DNA from: Defluviitaleaceae bacterium
GTDB lineage: Bacteria > Bacillota > Clostridia > Lachnospirales > WQUN01
Direction of reading: 5' to 3'
Length of the DNA: 59,792 bases
Assembly: GCA_009781765.1 (NCBI GenBank)
Contig: WQVC01000004.1
Coordinates: 1 to 59,792, forward strand
Part shown: positions 25,284 to 33,942 of the stretch, in pieces
How positions within the stretch are numbered: position 1 is the first letter of the stretch
Layout of the letters: the number at the start of each line of letters is the position of its first letter
Notes under the pieces: model-generated
The model's database searches: none
What the model saw: only the letters and a program-made list of their open reading frames with translations
Told to the model about the DNA's origin: nothing
Position numbers and translations under genes: made by a program

Positions 25284-26549
25284 ATGAAAATTAAAACAAT
25301 TCCCGCAATAAAATCCGCAATAATTCTCGTCCTTGCCGCGTTAGCGGTTTATCAAGTGAGCCGATTATGGCTTGTCGAACTTGTGGACGGGAATTTTTTT
25401 CTGTATTTGCAGGCGCGTTTTCCGAACGCCGTTCCCGACGGGCAAAGTGCGTTCACACGCCCGTATCGAATCGTGCGCGGAAACGGCGACGTCTTTGAAA
25501 TTCGTTACAGCGGCATCGCCGCGTCCGACGAATGGGCTTTTGGTCAAAACGCGCTTCGCTCGGTTTTGCGCAGCGGCGTTTTTGTTGATGAACCGAATGT
25601 TCCGCCGCTAAAAATCATCTCCGGTCGCCCCGTTTTGGTGTACGAATACGCATTTGATATGTGCGTCGAAACTTTTGCGAAAGCTCTCGGGCGACGAAAC
25701 GCCGATTTGTTCACAAATGCCGGCATCGAAACATTTAACACCATTGCAATTCGTCCGCCCGACCCCCAAATGCCCGAGCCGATTCTCAACCTGTGGGTTA
25801 TCAGCGACGCCCGCATTTGGCACTTTTTTTTACCCAACGCAGTCGGTTACGAATTTGAAATTCGCGAACCAAATCCCTTCACCTTAAATTTCACCGCCTC
25901 CGAAAACGGCTTCGTGCCGCAAATTCCGCACGGCGGCTTTGTGTACAATCGAATTCGCGCCGAAAATCCCTTCCGCGACCCGCAGGGGCTTTTTCGCGTT
26001 TCGTATATTCGCAATCGCGTCGAACCTTTTTTCGACAACCCGTCTGCAATTGTTCCGAGTATGCGCGAAGTTTACACCTTCACAACGCGCACAACCATGG
26101 TGCGCTACCTCGAAAACGCCGTTCTCGAATACACAAGTTTTCGCACGCTCGGGCGCACCGCCCAAAGCTATCTCATGGCTGATTTTTCCGCCGCGCTTGC
26201 CTTCATCGCATCCGACCCGCATATCGCAAATCAAGAAGTTTTCCTGCGAAATCACGAGCCGCGCGGTCGCGGACATATTTTCTTTTTCGACTATGTAATC
26301 GACAATCGCCCCCTCGTTTTAACCGAAACTTGGCCCACAGGGCAAAATTGCAACGACCCCCTGCTCTCCCCCGTAGAAATAACCGTGGAGTACGGGCGCG
26401 TTACGCGCTACAGACGCCTCGCCTACACATTTCATATTGCCGAACCCGCACGAAAAAATCCCACGCCCCCCGACGAATTTTTCTCTCTCGGATTTCCCAT
26501 AAGCGGGTCGCCGGAGATAGAACTTTCGGTGCTGCTTCTCGGGGAGTGA
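25284..26549 (+). CDS. walH: WalH-like (YycH) regulatory protein
   Basis: About 421 residues. An N-terminal transmembrane helix (about 8-28) is followed by a large extracytoplasmic region. Sequence similarity to YycH is low and general (VLVYEYAFD, FFFDYVIDNRPLV), but the location between walK and a clear walI homologue makes the assignment strong. In Bacillus, YycH and YycI bind and control the WalK sensor in the membrane. AAGGGGAA precedes the chosen ATG; a longer frame upstream only crosses the family C repeat. Confidence 0.8.
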   Translation: MKIKTIPAIKSAIILVLAALAVYQVSRLWLVELVDGNFFLYLQARFPNAVPDGQSAFTRPYRIVRGNGDVFEIRYSGIAASDEWAFGQNALRSVLRSGVFVDEPNVPPLKIISGRPVLVYEYAFDMCVETFAKALGRRNADLFTNAGIETFNTIAIRPPDPQMPEPILNLWVISDARIWHFFLPNAVGYEFEIREPNPFTLNFTASENGFVPQIPHGGFVYNRIRAENPFRDPQGLFRVSYIRNRVEPFFDNPSAIVPSMREVYTFTTRTTMVRYLENAVLEYTSFRTLGRTAQSYLMADFSAALAFIASDPHIANQEVFLRNHEPRGRGHIFFFDYVIDNRPLVLTETWPTGQNCNDPLLSPVEITVEYGRVTRYRRLAYTFHIAEPARKNPTPPDEFFSLGFPISGSPEIELSVLLLGE

Positions 26550-26553
26550 GGAC

Positions 26554-26719
26554 GCGGGGGAATTTTAAAACGCGCTTACGTTTGTTGTGAAATTTTTTTG
26601 CGACGCGCGGGAAGTGGTTGCGCTTGTCTTGCTTCGCAAGCCCAACGCCAACCACATAACCCGCTCGTTCGCAAAAAATTCCCCAACTGCACTAATCGCG
26701 CGTTTTAAAATTCCCCCGC
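26554..26719. repeat. element with perfect 22-bp terminal inverted repeats between walH and walI
   Basis: Left end 26554-26575 (GCGGGGGAATTTTAAAACGC...) and right end 26698-26719 are exact inverse copies. The 122-base interior holds further palindromes (GGAAGTGGTTG/CAACCACATAACCC and CTTGTCTTGCTTCGCAAG). It begins four bases after the walH stop. No coding sequence; a MITE of a type distinct from A and B. Confidence 0.75.
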
Positions 26720-26879
26720 ACCCTCCTTCGCACAACCCGCAAATACCGAAAGCCGCCCGGCTGTAGGTAGGAAATTAGTTGAACGCGCAAGCGCGTAAAG
26801 GATACCGAAGACACGTGTTGGCAGCGGAAACATCTTCCCTTTCCTTCCGCCTTTTTCTTTTCTGCAAACCTTACAACTA

Positions 26880-26980
26880 CGCCGCGAATGTTACAGAGCG
26901 CGGGATGCCCGCGAGGTGTGGGGCATGTTTGGGCTTCGCGGGTAGCGAAGCCAAACACGCCCCACCCCTCGCTATACACC
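26880..26980. repeat. long GC-rich hairpin upstream of walI
   Basis: GGTGTGGGGCATGTTTGGGC pairs with GCCAAACACGCCCCACCCC around a small CTTCGCGGGTAGCGAAG loop region, preceded by GCGGGATGCCCGC. It would form a stable structure in the walH-walI transcript. The 26720-26880 interval shows no gene. Confidence 0.6.
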
Positions 26981-27005
26981 CCGCAATCTGAAAAAGGAGT
27001 ATTTT

Positions 27006-27866
27006 ATGGAATGGGAACGCGCAAAAAATTTTATTTTAACGGCGTTTATTTTGCTGAATCTCGGGTTGGCATTTCTTTTGCATTTGGAAAATCGGCGTTT
27101 CGCGCTTACCGGCGACAGGGTGAGTACGATAAATGAAGTTTTAGCGAATAATAATATACACTTGTATACGTCGCTGATTCGGCGATTTCCGCCGATGCCG
27201 CATTTGGATATTTCGGGGCATTATTACGATATTGATTTATTGTTGGAAATTTTTTTCGGCGACGCGGATTTTTTTCGACGCGAAACCGAGACCGGGCATT
27301 ATATATTTGAAACCGAGGGTGGCGCGTTCGGACGTTTGGAAATTTTGAACGGTTTTGTGACCTTTGACAAGCGCGATGCTTTAGGAGAAAATAGCTTGGC
27401 GGAAATTTCGCGAGCAGACGCGATTGGTGTTTCCGATGAGTTTATTGCCGAATGGTTTCCGGATTTTGTGCACGACCATATCTTTGATGATTTCGGCGGT
27501 GTGAGAATAATTTATCGTCAGGAATATCGCGGGCGGCTGATTCACTCGAACTATATCGACTTTTTCGTTACGTCGCGCGGGGTTGAGTGGATAGAAATGC
27601 AGTTCGGGCAAATTATCGGGCACAGTACCGGCTCACGAATGATTTTCGCCCCGGATGAAGTGCTGCTTACATTTATGCAGCGCGTACAGCACAGGGCGGC
27701 GGATACGCCGTACTTTATAAGTCATATTGATATTGTTTATTTGCAGGAATATGTTTCCGATGAGCGGGGTTCGGTGTATCCGGCAGTGCCGTTTTATCGT
27801 ATTTTTGTATTGGATAATGATTTGGAATTTCTGATAAATGCTTATACGAATACAATAATAAACTGA
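27006..27866 (+). CDS. walI: WalI-like (YycI) regulatory protein
   Basis: 286 residues beginning MEWERAKNFILTAFILLNLGL, the hallmark YycI start (one N-terminal transmembrane helix after a short charged leader), followed by an extracytoplasmic two-domain body. It contains EISRADAIGVSDEFIAEW and FVTSRGVEWIEMQFGQIIG, as in YycI. It should form a complex with WalH and WalK at the membrane. AAAAAGGAGTATTTTATG gives a clear start. The last gene of the wal cluster; walJ (metallohydrolase) and htrC are not present next to it. Confidence 0.87.
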   Translation: MEWERAKNFILTAFILLNLGLAFLLHLENRRFALTGDRVSTINEVLANNNIHLYTSLIRRFPPMPHLDISGHYYDIDLLLEIFFGDADFFRRETETGHYIFETEGGAFGRLEILNGFVTFDKRDALGENSLAEISRADAIGVSDEFIAEWFPDFVHDHIFDDFGGVRIIYRQEYRGRLIHSNYIDFFVTSRGVEWIEMQFGQIIGHSTGSRMIFAPDEVLLTFMQRVQHRAADTPYFISHIDIVYLQEYVSDERGSVYPAVPFYRIFVLDNDLEFLINAYTNTIIN

Positions 27867-27899
27867 ACGCGAATCAAAAATAACAAGGGGGAACGACCG

Positions 27900-29006
27900 G
27901 TGACTGTAAAGCACACAATTTTGGCAGTTGACGATATTCCGTCGAATTTGGTGATTCTCACGGAAATTTTGAAAGATACGTATAAGGTTGTTGAGGCGGA
28001 AAGCGGCGCGGAAGCGTTGGAGCTTTTAAGCCGCATACAGCCGGACCTTCTTTTGTTGGACTTATCTATGCCCGATATGGACGGCTTTGAATTGCTCAAG
28101 CGGATTCGCGAGTATAAAAATTGCGAAACGATTCCGGTAATTTTTGTGACCGCAAACGACGATGCCTATTCTGAGGAAAAAGGACTCCGGTTGGGCGCGG
28201 TTGATTATTTGCGCAAGCCGTATGTGGCAAACATGATTCGGGCAAAAGTGCGTAATCATATCGAGCTGAAAATTTATCGCGACGACCTCGAAGCGACTGT
28301 TGCGGCGAGAACAAAAGAGCTTGAAGAACGCGCGCAACAGCTTTACGAGTCGCACAGTGCTACTATTATGGGGATGTCGTTGGTTTCGGAAAGTCACGAT
28401 AAAATTACAGGGGCGCATTTGTTGCGCTTAAAGAATTTAACGGGTATTCTTGCGCGGCATTTTGCGAAAAAGCATCCCGATATTTTGAGCATGAAAACGG
28501 CGGATACAATTACGATGTATTCTCCGCTGCACGACATCGGCAAGGCGGGGGTGTCGGATGCCATTTTGAAAAAGCAGGGCAAACTCACGAATGAAGAATT
28601 TGACCAAATGAAGGGGCATACAACAGGCGGCGCAAATCTTTTGCGCGACCTTGCAAAAATAAGCCCGAGCGAAAGCGGCCACATGAAAATTGCAATCGAA
28701 ATCGCCGAGTGCCACCACGAACGCTTCGACGGCACGGGTTATCCGAACAGGTTGCAAGGCGATGAAATTCCGATATCGGCGCGAATCGTTTCAATCGCCG
28801 ATATATACGACGCGCTTCGTTCGTCGCGGCCGTATAAGGAAGGGTTCACGCACGAGGAAGCGATGAATATAATCTTAACCGGCGACGGACGAACAGTGCC
28901 GTCGCATTTCGACCCGTTGGTATTGCAGGCATTCAGCGAAACCCACGAGGAACTCCGCGACGCATACGACGCAAATCCGGACCCGCATATCGCGGAGATG
29001 CTTTGA
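27900..29006 (+). CDS. HD-GYP response regulator (cyclic-di-GMP phosphodiesterase-like)
   Basis: 368 residues from a GTG preceded by AAGGGGG. The receiver domain has D10/D11 and phosphoacceptor D54 in LLDLSMPDMDGFELL; a coiled-coil linker follows (about 120-145). The HD-GYP domain has SPLHDIGKAGV and the signature HHERFDGTGYPNRLQGDEIPISARIVSIADIYDALRS. HD-GYP proteins hydrolyse c-di-GMP (some cGAMP) using a two- or three-metal site; all core residues are seen. It follows walI by 33 bases, so it may respond to the same envelope signals. Confidence 0.9.
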   Translation: MTVKHTILAVDDIPSNLVILTEILKDTYKVVEAESGAEALELLSRIQPDLLLLDLSMPDMDGFELLKRIREYKNCETIPVIFVTANDDAYSEEKGLRLGAVDYLRKPYVANMIRAKVRNHIELKIYRDDLEATVAARTKELEERAQQLYESHSATIMGMSLVSESHDKITGAHLLRLKNLTGILARHFAKKHPDILSMKTADTITMYSPLHDIGKAGVSDAILKKQGKLTNEEFDQMKGHTTGGANLLRDLAKISPSESGHMKIAIEIAECHHERFDGTGYPNRLQGDEIPISARIVSIADIYDALRSSRPYKEGFTHEEAMNIILTGDGRTVPSHFDPLVLQAFSETHEELRDAYDANPDPHIAEML

Positions 29007-29065
29007 CGCGGCAAAGCACAACCGGTATAATGTAATAAGTGACGAGGCAGGGGGTTGCAGGCAAT

Positions 29066-29650
29066 ATGACTTTTTCGCATTATGACTTAGGGGGCCTTGA
29101 AAAAGGTATAACGATAGAAATTACTCTGAACGGCAACGTGGCCAATGTATTTCTCATAGACCACGAAAATATGTCAAAATATATAAAAGCGAAACCGTTT
29201 AAGGCACTCGGCGGCCGAATGACGTTTTCGCCTATTCGCATACAAACAATTTACGCCGCACATTGGCACTTGGTAATTGATTTGCCCGCCGGTACAGGGA
29301 TGGTTAAAGCAGGGTATCGCGTATTGAGGGGCGGTGCGCCGAATATAAGCACCAAACCCGACATTTTCCGCCCGACGGAAGCGCAACTTGCGGCTGCGGC
29401 GGCAGCAGCAGAAGCCGCGAAAGCAAAAGTCGCAAAAGCTGCCGCTTCGGACGGCGCGAAAAAAGAGCCTGAAGTCGGACTCGAAGGAGTTTCGGGCGTT
29501 ACCGTTACGTGTCCGAGTTGCCATGCATCAACGGTGCTCGGCAAGTTTTGCATGGAATGCGGATTGACGCTTCAAAAAGGTTGCCCGTCCTGCCATACCG
29601 TGAATCCGTTGCAAAGTAAATTCTGCGTGGAGTGCGGTACAAAAATATAA
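29066..29650 (+). CDS. DUF1883 domain protein with C-terminal double zinc ribbon
   Basis: About 194 residues. The N-terminal 95 match DUF1883 (MTFSHYDLGGLEKGITIEIT, AAHWHLVIDLPAG, GYRVLRGG), a domain frequently fused to TIR domains. An alanine-rich helix (about 108-130) links it to two zinc ribbons, CPSCHASTVLGKFCMECG and CPSCHTVNPLQSKFCVECG. The ATG at 29066 is chosen because DUF1883 begins there and GGGGGTTGCAGG precedes it. No TIR domain is attached here, though a TIR fragment exists at 59026. The role is unknown; zinc ribbons suggest protein or nucleic-acid contact. Confidence 0.85.
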   Translation: MTFSHYDLGGLEKGITIEITLNGNVANVFLIDHENMSKYIKAKPFKALGGRMTFSPIRIQTIYAAHWHLVIDLPAGTGMVKAGYRVLRGGAPNISTKPDIFRPTEAQLAAAAAAAEAAKAKVAKAAASDGAKKEPEVGLEGVSGVTVTCPSCHASTVLGKFCMECGLTLQKGCPSCHTVNPLQSKFCVECGTKI

Positions 29651-29735
29651 AAATGCCCGAACGCGAATTTAACATCAACAGTAAACGATTCCCGTTGCGC
29701 GGGTATGTGTGTGATTTGTTGTGCTTTTCTGCGAA

Positions 29736-29766
29736 ATAAAAAAAGCCGGATTCGAGACCTCGGCTT
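29736..29766 (-). terminator. intrinsic terminator of the receiver/Hpt operon
   Basis: On the minus strand AGCCG pairs with CGGCT and is followed by seven T residues, 34 bases past the Hpt gene stop. Confidence 0.7.
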
Positions 29767-29799
29767 CTGTGTCAGTTTCGGGAAGTTGTCGAAACGCTG

Positions 29800-30309
29800 T
29801 TACACGTCAAATATATCCCGCAAAATTTTGAGGGTCACAAGTGCGTCCGCGAATGCAAAAAGTTCAATTTGACGAACAAGCACCTTTGTTTCGGGAATCC
29901 TTTCGATTTCGGGGATAAGTTGAGCGCAGGAAGCATCGCTTTCGGCTAAAGCGGATTCAAGTTTGTTAAAAAGCGCGGCGGTAGCGTCGCGAGAAAGCGG
30001 AACAAATATCGTGCTGTCGTTTAAAACGCCCGACGCCGCAATTTCTGACAAAACGCGGTCAAGTTCCGCCTCCATGTCCTGCAAGTCGGATTCTTCGGGG
30101 GCTTGCCTGTCGCGAAGCCTCTGTTCAACTTTAAGCGCGATTTCACGCAAACCGTCCTCGTCGATTAGCGCGGCGAGGCTTTTTAATGTGTGCGCAATTC
30201 TGTGCGCCGTCGCGAGATGGTTCGCCTCAATTTCCGCCCGCAAATCGTGAATTGTGTATCGTTGCGCCTTTGCAAAATCGCGGCGGTAACGCGCCATTTC
30301 ACTTGTCAC
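29800..30309 (-). CDS. Hpt-domain protein (histidine phosphotransfer)
   Basis: 169 residues from a GTG overlapping the stop of the upstream receiver gene (GTGA). The Hpt helix is about 33-47 with phosphoacceptor H40 in AHRIAHTLKSLAALI, followed by a second helical bundle region (about 75-169) of unknown function. It should relay phosphate between a hybrid kinase, encoded elsewhere, and receivers such as the one next door. The DNA ends in a clear terminator. Confidence 0.82.
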   Translation of the reverse strand: MTSEMARYRRDFAKAQRYTIHDLRAEIEANHLATAHRIAHTLKSLAALIDEDGLREIALKVEQRLRDRQAPEESDLQDMEAELDRVLSEIAASGVLNDSTIFVPLSRDATAALFNKLESALAESDASCAQLIPEIERIPETKVLVRQIELFAFADALVTLKILRDIFDV

Positions 30310-30758
30310 TGCTTTTTCCCCCCGATAACATTCTCAATCCTTTGAAGCACGTCAGCCTGAACAAACGGCTTTTCGATATAATCTGCCGCGCCGAGCGCGA
30401 ACCCTCGCTCTTTATCCGCCTCTTCTGTTGCGCCGGATAAAAATATAACGGGTATTTGCTTGTTTTCCTGCCTTAAATTTTCCAGAACTTCAAAGCCGTC
30501 CTGCCCCGGCATTTTTACGTCGAGCAAAATCAGGTCGATATTTTGACGAAGCACAATTTCTAAGCCGTCTTTGCCGGTTTTGGCGGCTTTTACGCCGTAC
30601 AGCGGCAAAAGCATTTGCGATAATGCGGAAATTATCATCGGGGTGTCGTCGATAATCAGAATTGTGAACCTCCGTTCGCTATCAAAACCGGCAAGCGAAG
30701 CAGTCTGTTCATTTTGGGTTATTATGCCGTTTTTCTCCACCAAAACCCCTCTTTTCAA
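30306..30758 (-). CDS. single-domain response regulator
   Basis: 150 residues, with about 30 non-conserved N-terminal residues before a CheY-like receiver: IIDDTPMI, phosphoacceptor D80 in DLILLDVKMPGQDGFEVL, and LSGATEEADKERGFALGAADYIEKPF. There is no output domain. Co-encoded with the Hpt protein, it probably forms a phosphorelay branch. Its receiver is similar in style to the HD-GYP regulator 1.3 kb away. A TTGACG-17-TAAAAT promoter stands directly upstream. Confidence 0.88.
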   Translation of the reverse strand: MKRGVLVEKNGIITQNEQTASLAGFDSERRFTILIIDDTPMIISALSQMLLPLYGVKAAKTGKDGLEIVLRQNIDLILLDVKMPGQDGFEVLENLRQENKQIPVIFLSGATEEADKERGFALGAADYIEKPFVQADVLQRIENVIGGKKQ

Positions 30759-30779
30759 AAATTTTGCGTATTTTTAATG

Positions 30780-30808
30780 ATTTTATTCAATAAATTCGTA
30801 ATCGTCAA
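30780..30808 (-). promoter_or_regulatory. promoter of the receiver/Hpt operon
   Basis: On the minus strand TTGACG (30808-30803) and TAAAAT (30785-30780) are separated by 17 bases, with a start about 15-20 bases from the coding region. Confidence 0.75.
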
Positions 30809-30906
30809 GCATTTTGTTAAAAACCTGCCGGTAATAGTTTGGTTACCGAATAAGTTTGCATAAATTCTAAAAAAATCATAAAATTGCGTAAAACGAGGAG
30901 GTCTTT

Positions 30907-32430
30907 ATGCCGAATCAAAACAGGACTCCCATTCGTAACGCATTGGAAGAACTTGAGGAGAACCGCATCATCCCTTTTGATGTGCCGGGACACAAACGCG
31001 GCAAAGGAAACAGCAATTTGCGTGAATTTTTGGGCAAAAAATGCCTTTCTATTGACGTAAATTCCATGAAGCCGCTCGATAATTTATGCCATCCGGTTTC
31101 CGTTATAAAGGAATCGGAAGAACTCGCCGCTGCCGCATTCGGAGCGGCTTATGCTTTTTTATTGGTCGGCGGCACTACAAGCGCGGTGCAGGCCATGGTT
31201 TTTTATGCCGTTAAGCGCGGCGAAAAAATTATTTTGCCTCGAAATGTGCATCGCTCGGTGCTTAACGCGCTTGTTTTGTGCGGCGCGGTGCCGGTTTATA
31301 TTCCGTGTCGCACCTGTGAAAAATTGGGCATCGGGTTGGGAAGCTCCGTCGGCGAAGTTGAACGCATCATTCGGCAAAATCCCGACGCAAAGGCAATTTT
31401 GATTAACAACCCCACGTATTACGGCATTTGCTCGGACGTCGCCGGCATTGCGAAACTCGCGCACGACAACGGCATGTTGCTTCTTGCTGACGAAGCGCAC
31501 GGGACGCATTTTTATTTTGCCGAAAATTTGCCGCGCGCCGCAATCGCCGCCGGCGCGGATTTATCTGCCGTAAGTATGCATAAATCCGGCGGGTCGCTCA
31601 CGCAAAGTTCGTTTTTGTTGTGCGGCGAAAACGTCAATTCGAGCTACATGCGTCAAGTCATAAATTTGACGCAAACAACAAGCGCGTCGTACATTTTGAT
31701 GGCAAGCCTCGATATTGCGCGAAGCAATCTTGCCCTTCGCGGCAAAAAAATTTTCGCCGAAGTTTTGGAACTCACTGAATACGCCCGCTCCGAAATTAAC
31801 AAATCCGGCGGATGGTACGCTTTTTCCGACGAAATTATCGACGGCGACACCGTTTTCGATTTCGACAAAACAAAACTTGCCGTAAACACTCTCGGCACGG
31901 GGCTTGCCGGCATCGAAGTTTACGACATTTTGCGCGACAAATACGAAATTCAAATTGAGTTCGGCGACATTGCAAATATTTTGGCATACGTATCAATCGG
32001 CGACAATTTCAAAAATATCGAAATGCTGATAAGTGCGCTTGCAGACATCCGCCGGCGGGGTGCGCAAGGCGCACAGCAGACACCGGGGGCAAATGCACAA
32101 GACGATAACATTCCCTCGAAGCCGGAACAAACTACGCCCGCTTCGGACGCCGGGCAGGTTCGTATGGCGGAATATATTTCGCCCATTGTGCGGCTTGCTC
32201 CGCAGGACGCTTTTTACGCCGCAAAAAAAAGCCTGCCCATTGAGGAATGTGCAGGAAAAATTTGCGCCGAGTTTGTAATGTGTTACCCGCCGGGGATTCC
32301 GATTGTCGCGCCCGGCGAGGAAATTACGCCGGAAATTGTACAATATATAATTTACGCCAAGGAAAAAGGCTGCTCGCTTACCGGCCCGGAGGATATGCGG
32401 GTTGAACGAATAAATGTAATTGAATCGTAA
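30907..32430 (+). CDS. Orn/Lys/Arg decarboxylase (PLP) with an in-frame repeat
   Basis: 507 residues of the group III decarboxylases that make cadaverine, agmatine or putrescine. PLP-binding lysine K226 in SVSMHKSGGSLTQSSF; LLADEAHGTHF and FDVPGHKRGKG are diagnostic. The C-terminal domain (APQDAFYAAKKSLPIEECAGKI...YPPGIPIVAPGE) is typical of short Gram-positive arginine decarboxylases (SpeA/YaaO). Residues about 382-424 (RRGAQGAQQTPGANAQ to SDAGQV) are encoded by a family C repeat and have no counterpart in the family. With speE close by, polyamine synthesis is likely. AACGAGGAGG precedes the ATG. Confidence 0.92.
   Translation: MPNQNRTPIRNALEELEENRIIPFDVPGHKRGKGNSNLREFLGKKCLSIDVNSMKPLDNLCHPVSVIKESEELAAAAFGAAYAFLLVGGTTSAVQAMVFYAVKRGEKIILPRNVHRSVLNALVLCGAVPVYIPCRTCEKLGIGLGSSVGEVERIIRQNPDAKAILINNPTYYGICSDVAGIAKLAHDNGMLLLADEAHGTHFYFAENLPRAAIAAGADLSAVSMHKSGGSLTQSSFLLCGENVNSSYMRQVINLTQTTSASYILMASLDIARSNLALRGKKIFAEVLELTEYARSEINKSGGWYAFSDEIIDGDTVFDFDKTKLAVNTLGTGLAGIEVYDILRDKYEIQIEFGDIANILAYVSIGDNFKNIEMLISALADIRRRGAQGAQQTPGANAQDDNIPSKPEQTTPASDAGQVRMAEYISPIVRLAPQDAFYAAKKSLPIEECAGKICAEFVMCYPPGIPIVAPGEEITPEIVQYIIYAKEKGCSLTGPEDMRVERINVIES
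32050..32163 (+). repeat. family C repeat inside the decarboxylase gene
   Basis: Contains GTGCGCAAGGCGCAC, GACACCGGGGGCAAATG and CATTCCCTCGAAGCCGG in the same order and sense orientation as the copies that follow stop codons. The reading frame stays open throughout, adding about 40 residues between two conserved domains. Confidence 0.8.
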
Positions 32431-32433
32431 GCA

Positions 32434-32691
32434 TCACGCGGTTTTCCAACGTTTAAGCGTCGGAAAAATCGCCATTATTCGCGCGCGGGCGTCGTCGTCG
32501 CTTTTGTCGCCGTCTTGCTTCCACCACGGAATATTGCTTTCCACGGCTTGCTCAAGCGTCGAGCTGTAAGTAAATTTGCCGCCTTGCCAACAGTGCGTGC
32601 AGTAATCTTCGCTTGCGCCGCCGCAGGATTCCGTGCCGAAATCCTCGGGCTTCGCCATAGGCATGTAACATGATTGGCATCGTTTTTCCAT
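32434..32691 (-). CDS. small zinc-ribbon protein
   Basis: 85 residues matching the putative zinc ribbon type 2 family: CQSCYMPM near the start and CGGASEDYCTHCWQGGKF complete a Cys4 site. Members are common, small and uncharacterised cytoplasmic proteins. It is convergent with the decarboxylase (gap of three bases). AAAGGAGATG is upstream. Confidence 0.82.
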   Translation of the reverse strand: MEKRCQSCYMPMAKPEDFGTESCGGASEDYCTHCWQGGKFTYSSTLEQAVESNIPWWKQDGDKSDDDARARIMAIFPTLKRWKTA

Positions 32692-32754
32692 AAATACATC
32701 TCCTTTGAAAAATTTTTTTGTTTCGCAAATTATAACACGAAAATGAAACCTTCA

Positions 32755-32840
32755 AAACGCGCGAAGCGCGTTTTAATATTTTTGTCGAACTTTTTTTAAA
32801 AAGTTCGCAAGGGGTTCGGGGACGGAGTCCCCGAAAGCAT
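32755..32840. repeat. family D hairpin cluster upstream of speE
   Basis: GCGCGAAGCGCG, GAACTTTTTTTAAAAAGTTC and GGGGACGGAGTCCCC hairpins in series between the zinc-ribbon gene and speE. Confidence 0.6.
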
Positions 32841-32854
32841 AAAGGAGCGAAAAA

Positions 32855-33700
32855 ATGGAACTGTGGTTCAGCGAAATGCACACGCCGAATGTAAAGTTGT
32901 CAATCAAGGTGACGCGGCAGTTGTGTTGCGTGCAAAGTAAATTTCAGCGTATCGAGGTGTTTGAGTCGCCGGAGTTCGGGCGATTTTTAACCCTCGACGG
33001 CTTTATGATGCTTACCGAACGCGACGAGTTCATTTATCACGAAATGATAACGCATGTTCCGGTGGCGGTGCATCCGCAGGCGGAAAATATTTTGGTTGTC
33101 GGCGCGGGCGACGGCGGCGTAATGCGCGAGCTTGCAAAATATTCCGGAATAAAAAAAATCGACGTAGCGGAAATCGACGCCGAAGTTGTGCGCGTGTGCA
33201 GGGAATTTTTGCCGCAAACCGCCTGCGGTTTTGACGACCCTCGCGTAAATATTTTTTACGAAGACGGCTTAAAATTTGTGCGCAATCGCGAAAACGAATA
33301 CGATATTATAATTGTCGATTCAACCGACCCTTTCGGCCCCGGCGAAGGGCTTTTTTCCATGGAATTTTACGGCAACTGCTTTCGCGCGCTTCGCGACGAC
33401 GGAATTTTAATCAATCAGCACGAAAGCCCTTTTTACGATAAAGACGCGCAAACGGTACGGCGCGTTCACAAGCGCATTGTGCAAAGTTTCGAGGTGAGCC
33501 GCGTGTATCAGGCGCATATTCCCACGTATCCGTCGGGGCATTGGCTTTTCGGATTTGCGTCGAAAGGTCTTCATCCCGTTCGCGATTTAAAGCCGGAAAA
33601 TGCCGTCGCCGGAAAAACACGCTATTACAGCACAAACTTGCACAAAGGTGCTTTTTTACTGCCGGTTTATGTGGAGGAAATGCTTTCGGAAAGCGAGTGA
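32855..33700 (+). CDS. speE: spermidine synthase
   Basis: 281 residues. It transfers aminopropyl from decarboxylated SAM to putrescine. Motifs: ERDEFIYHEMITHVP, the SAM-binding VVGAGDGGVMRELAKY, IDAEVVRVCREFLP, the catalytic DSTDPFGPGEGLF and the C-terminal YPSGHWLFGFAS. Full length. ATAAAGGAGCG precedes the ATG. Together with the upstream decarboxylase it forms a short polyamine module; no speD is seen in the window. Confidence 0.95.
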   Translation: MELWFSEMHTPNVKLSIKVTRQLCCVQSKFQRIEVFESPEFGRFLTLDGFMMLTERDEFIYHEMITHVPVAVHPQAENILVVGAGDGGVMRELAKYSGIKKIDVAEIDAEVVRVCREFLPQTACGFDDPRVNIFYEDGLKFVRNRENEYDIIIVDSTDPFGPGEGLFSMEFYGNCFRALRDDGILINQHESPFYDKDAQTVRRVHKRIVQSFEVSRVYQAHIPTYPSGHWLFGFASKGLHPVRDLKPENAVAGKTRYYSTNLHKGAFLLPVYVEEMLSESE

Positions 33701-33718
33701 GGGAATTTCCGAAAAATC

Positions 33719-33753
33719 GAAAAAACCTATCGGCAACCATACCAATAGGTTTT
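33719..33753 (+). terminator. intrinsic terminator after speE
   Basis: AAAACCTAT and ATAGGTTTT form the stem, followed by T residues; similar to the hairpin at 4621-4664. Confidence 0.75.
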
Positions 33754-33852
33754 TACCGAGGTGTGAAACATAACGAACGCTCGTGTCGAACAGCAACCTC
33801 GGTGCATTTATATAAACAGAGCATCGGCTCCTACTTCATACTACGGGACAAC

Positions 33853-33881
33853 TTGCGCGAGTGTTACAAGCCATGTAAAAT
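33853..33881 (+). promoter_or_regulatory. promoter of the polyphosphate kinase 2 gene
   Basis: TTGCGC (33853-33858) and TAAAAT (33876-33881) with a 17-base spacer. Upstream, an eight-base stem ACCGAGGT/ACCTCGGT (33757-33804) forms a hairpin of unknown role. Confidence 0.6.
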
Positions 33882-33942
33882 GATTCCGCACAAAGCAGTT
33901 TTGCTTTCGGCGCGGAAAATTTGCTGTACATCGGAGGCGTAA

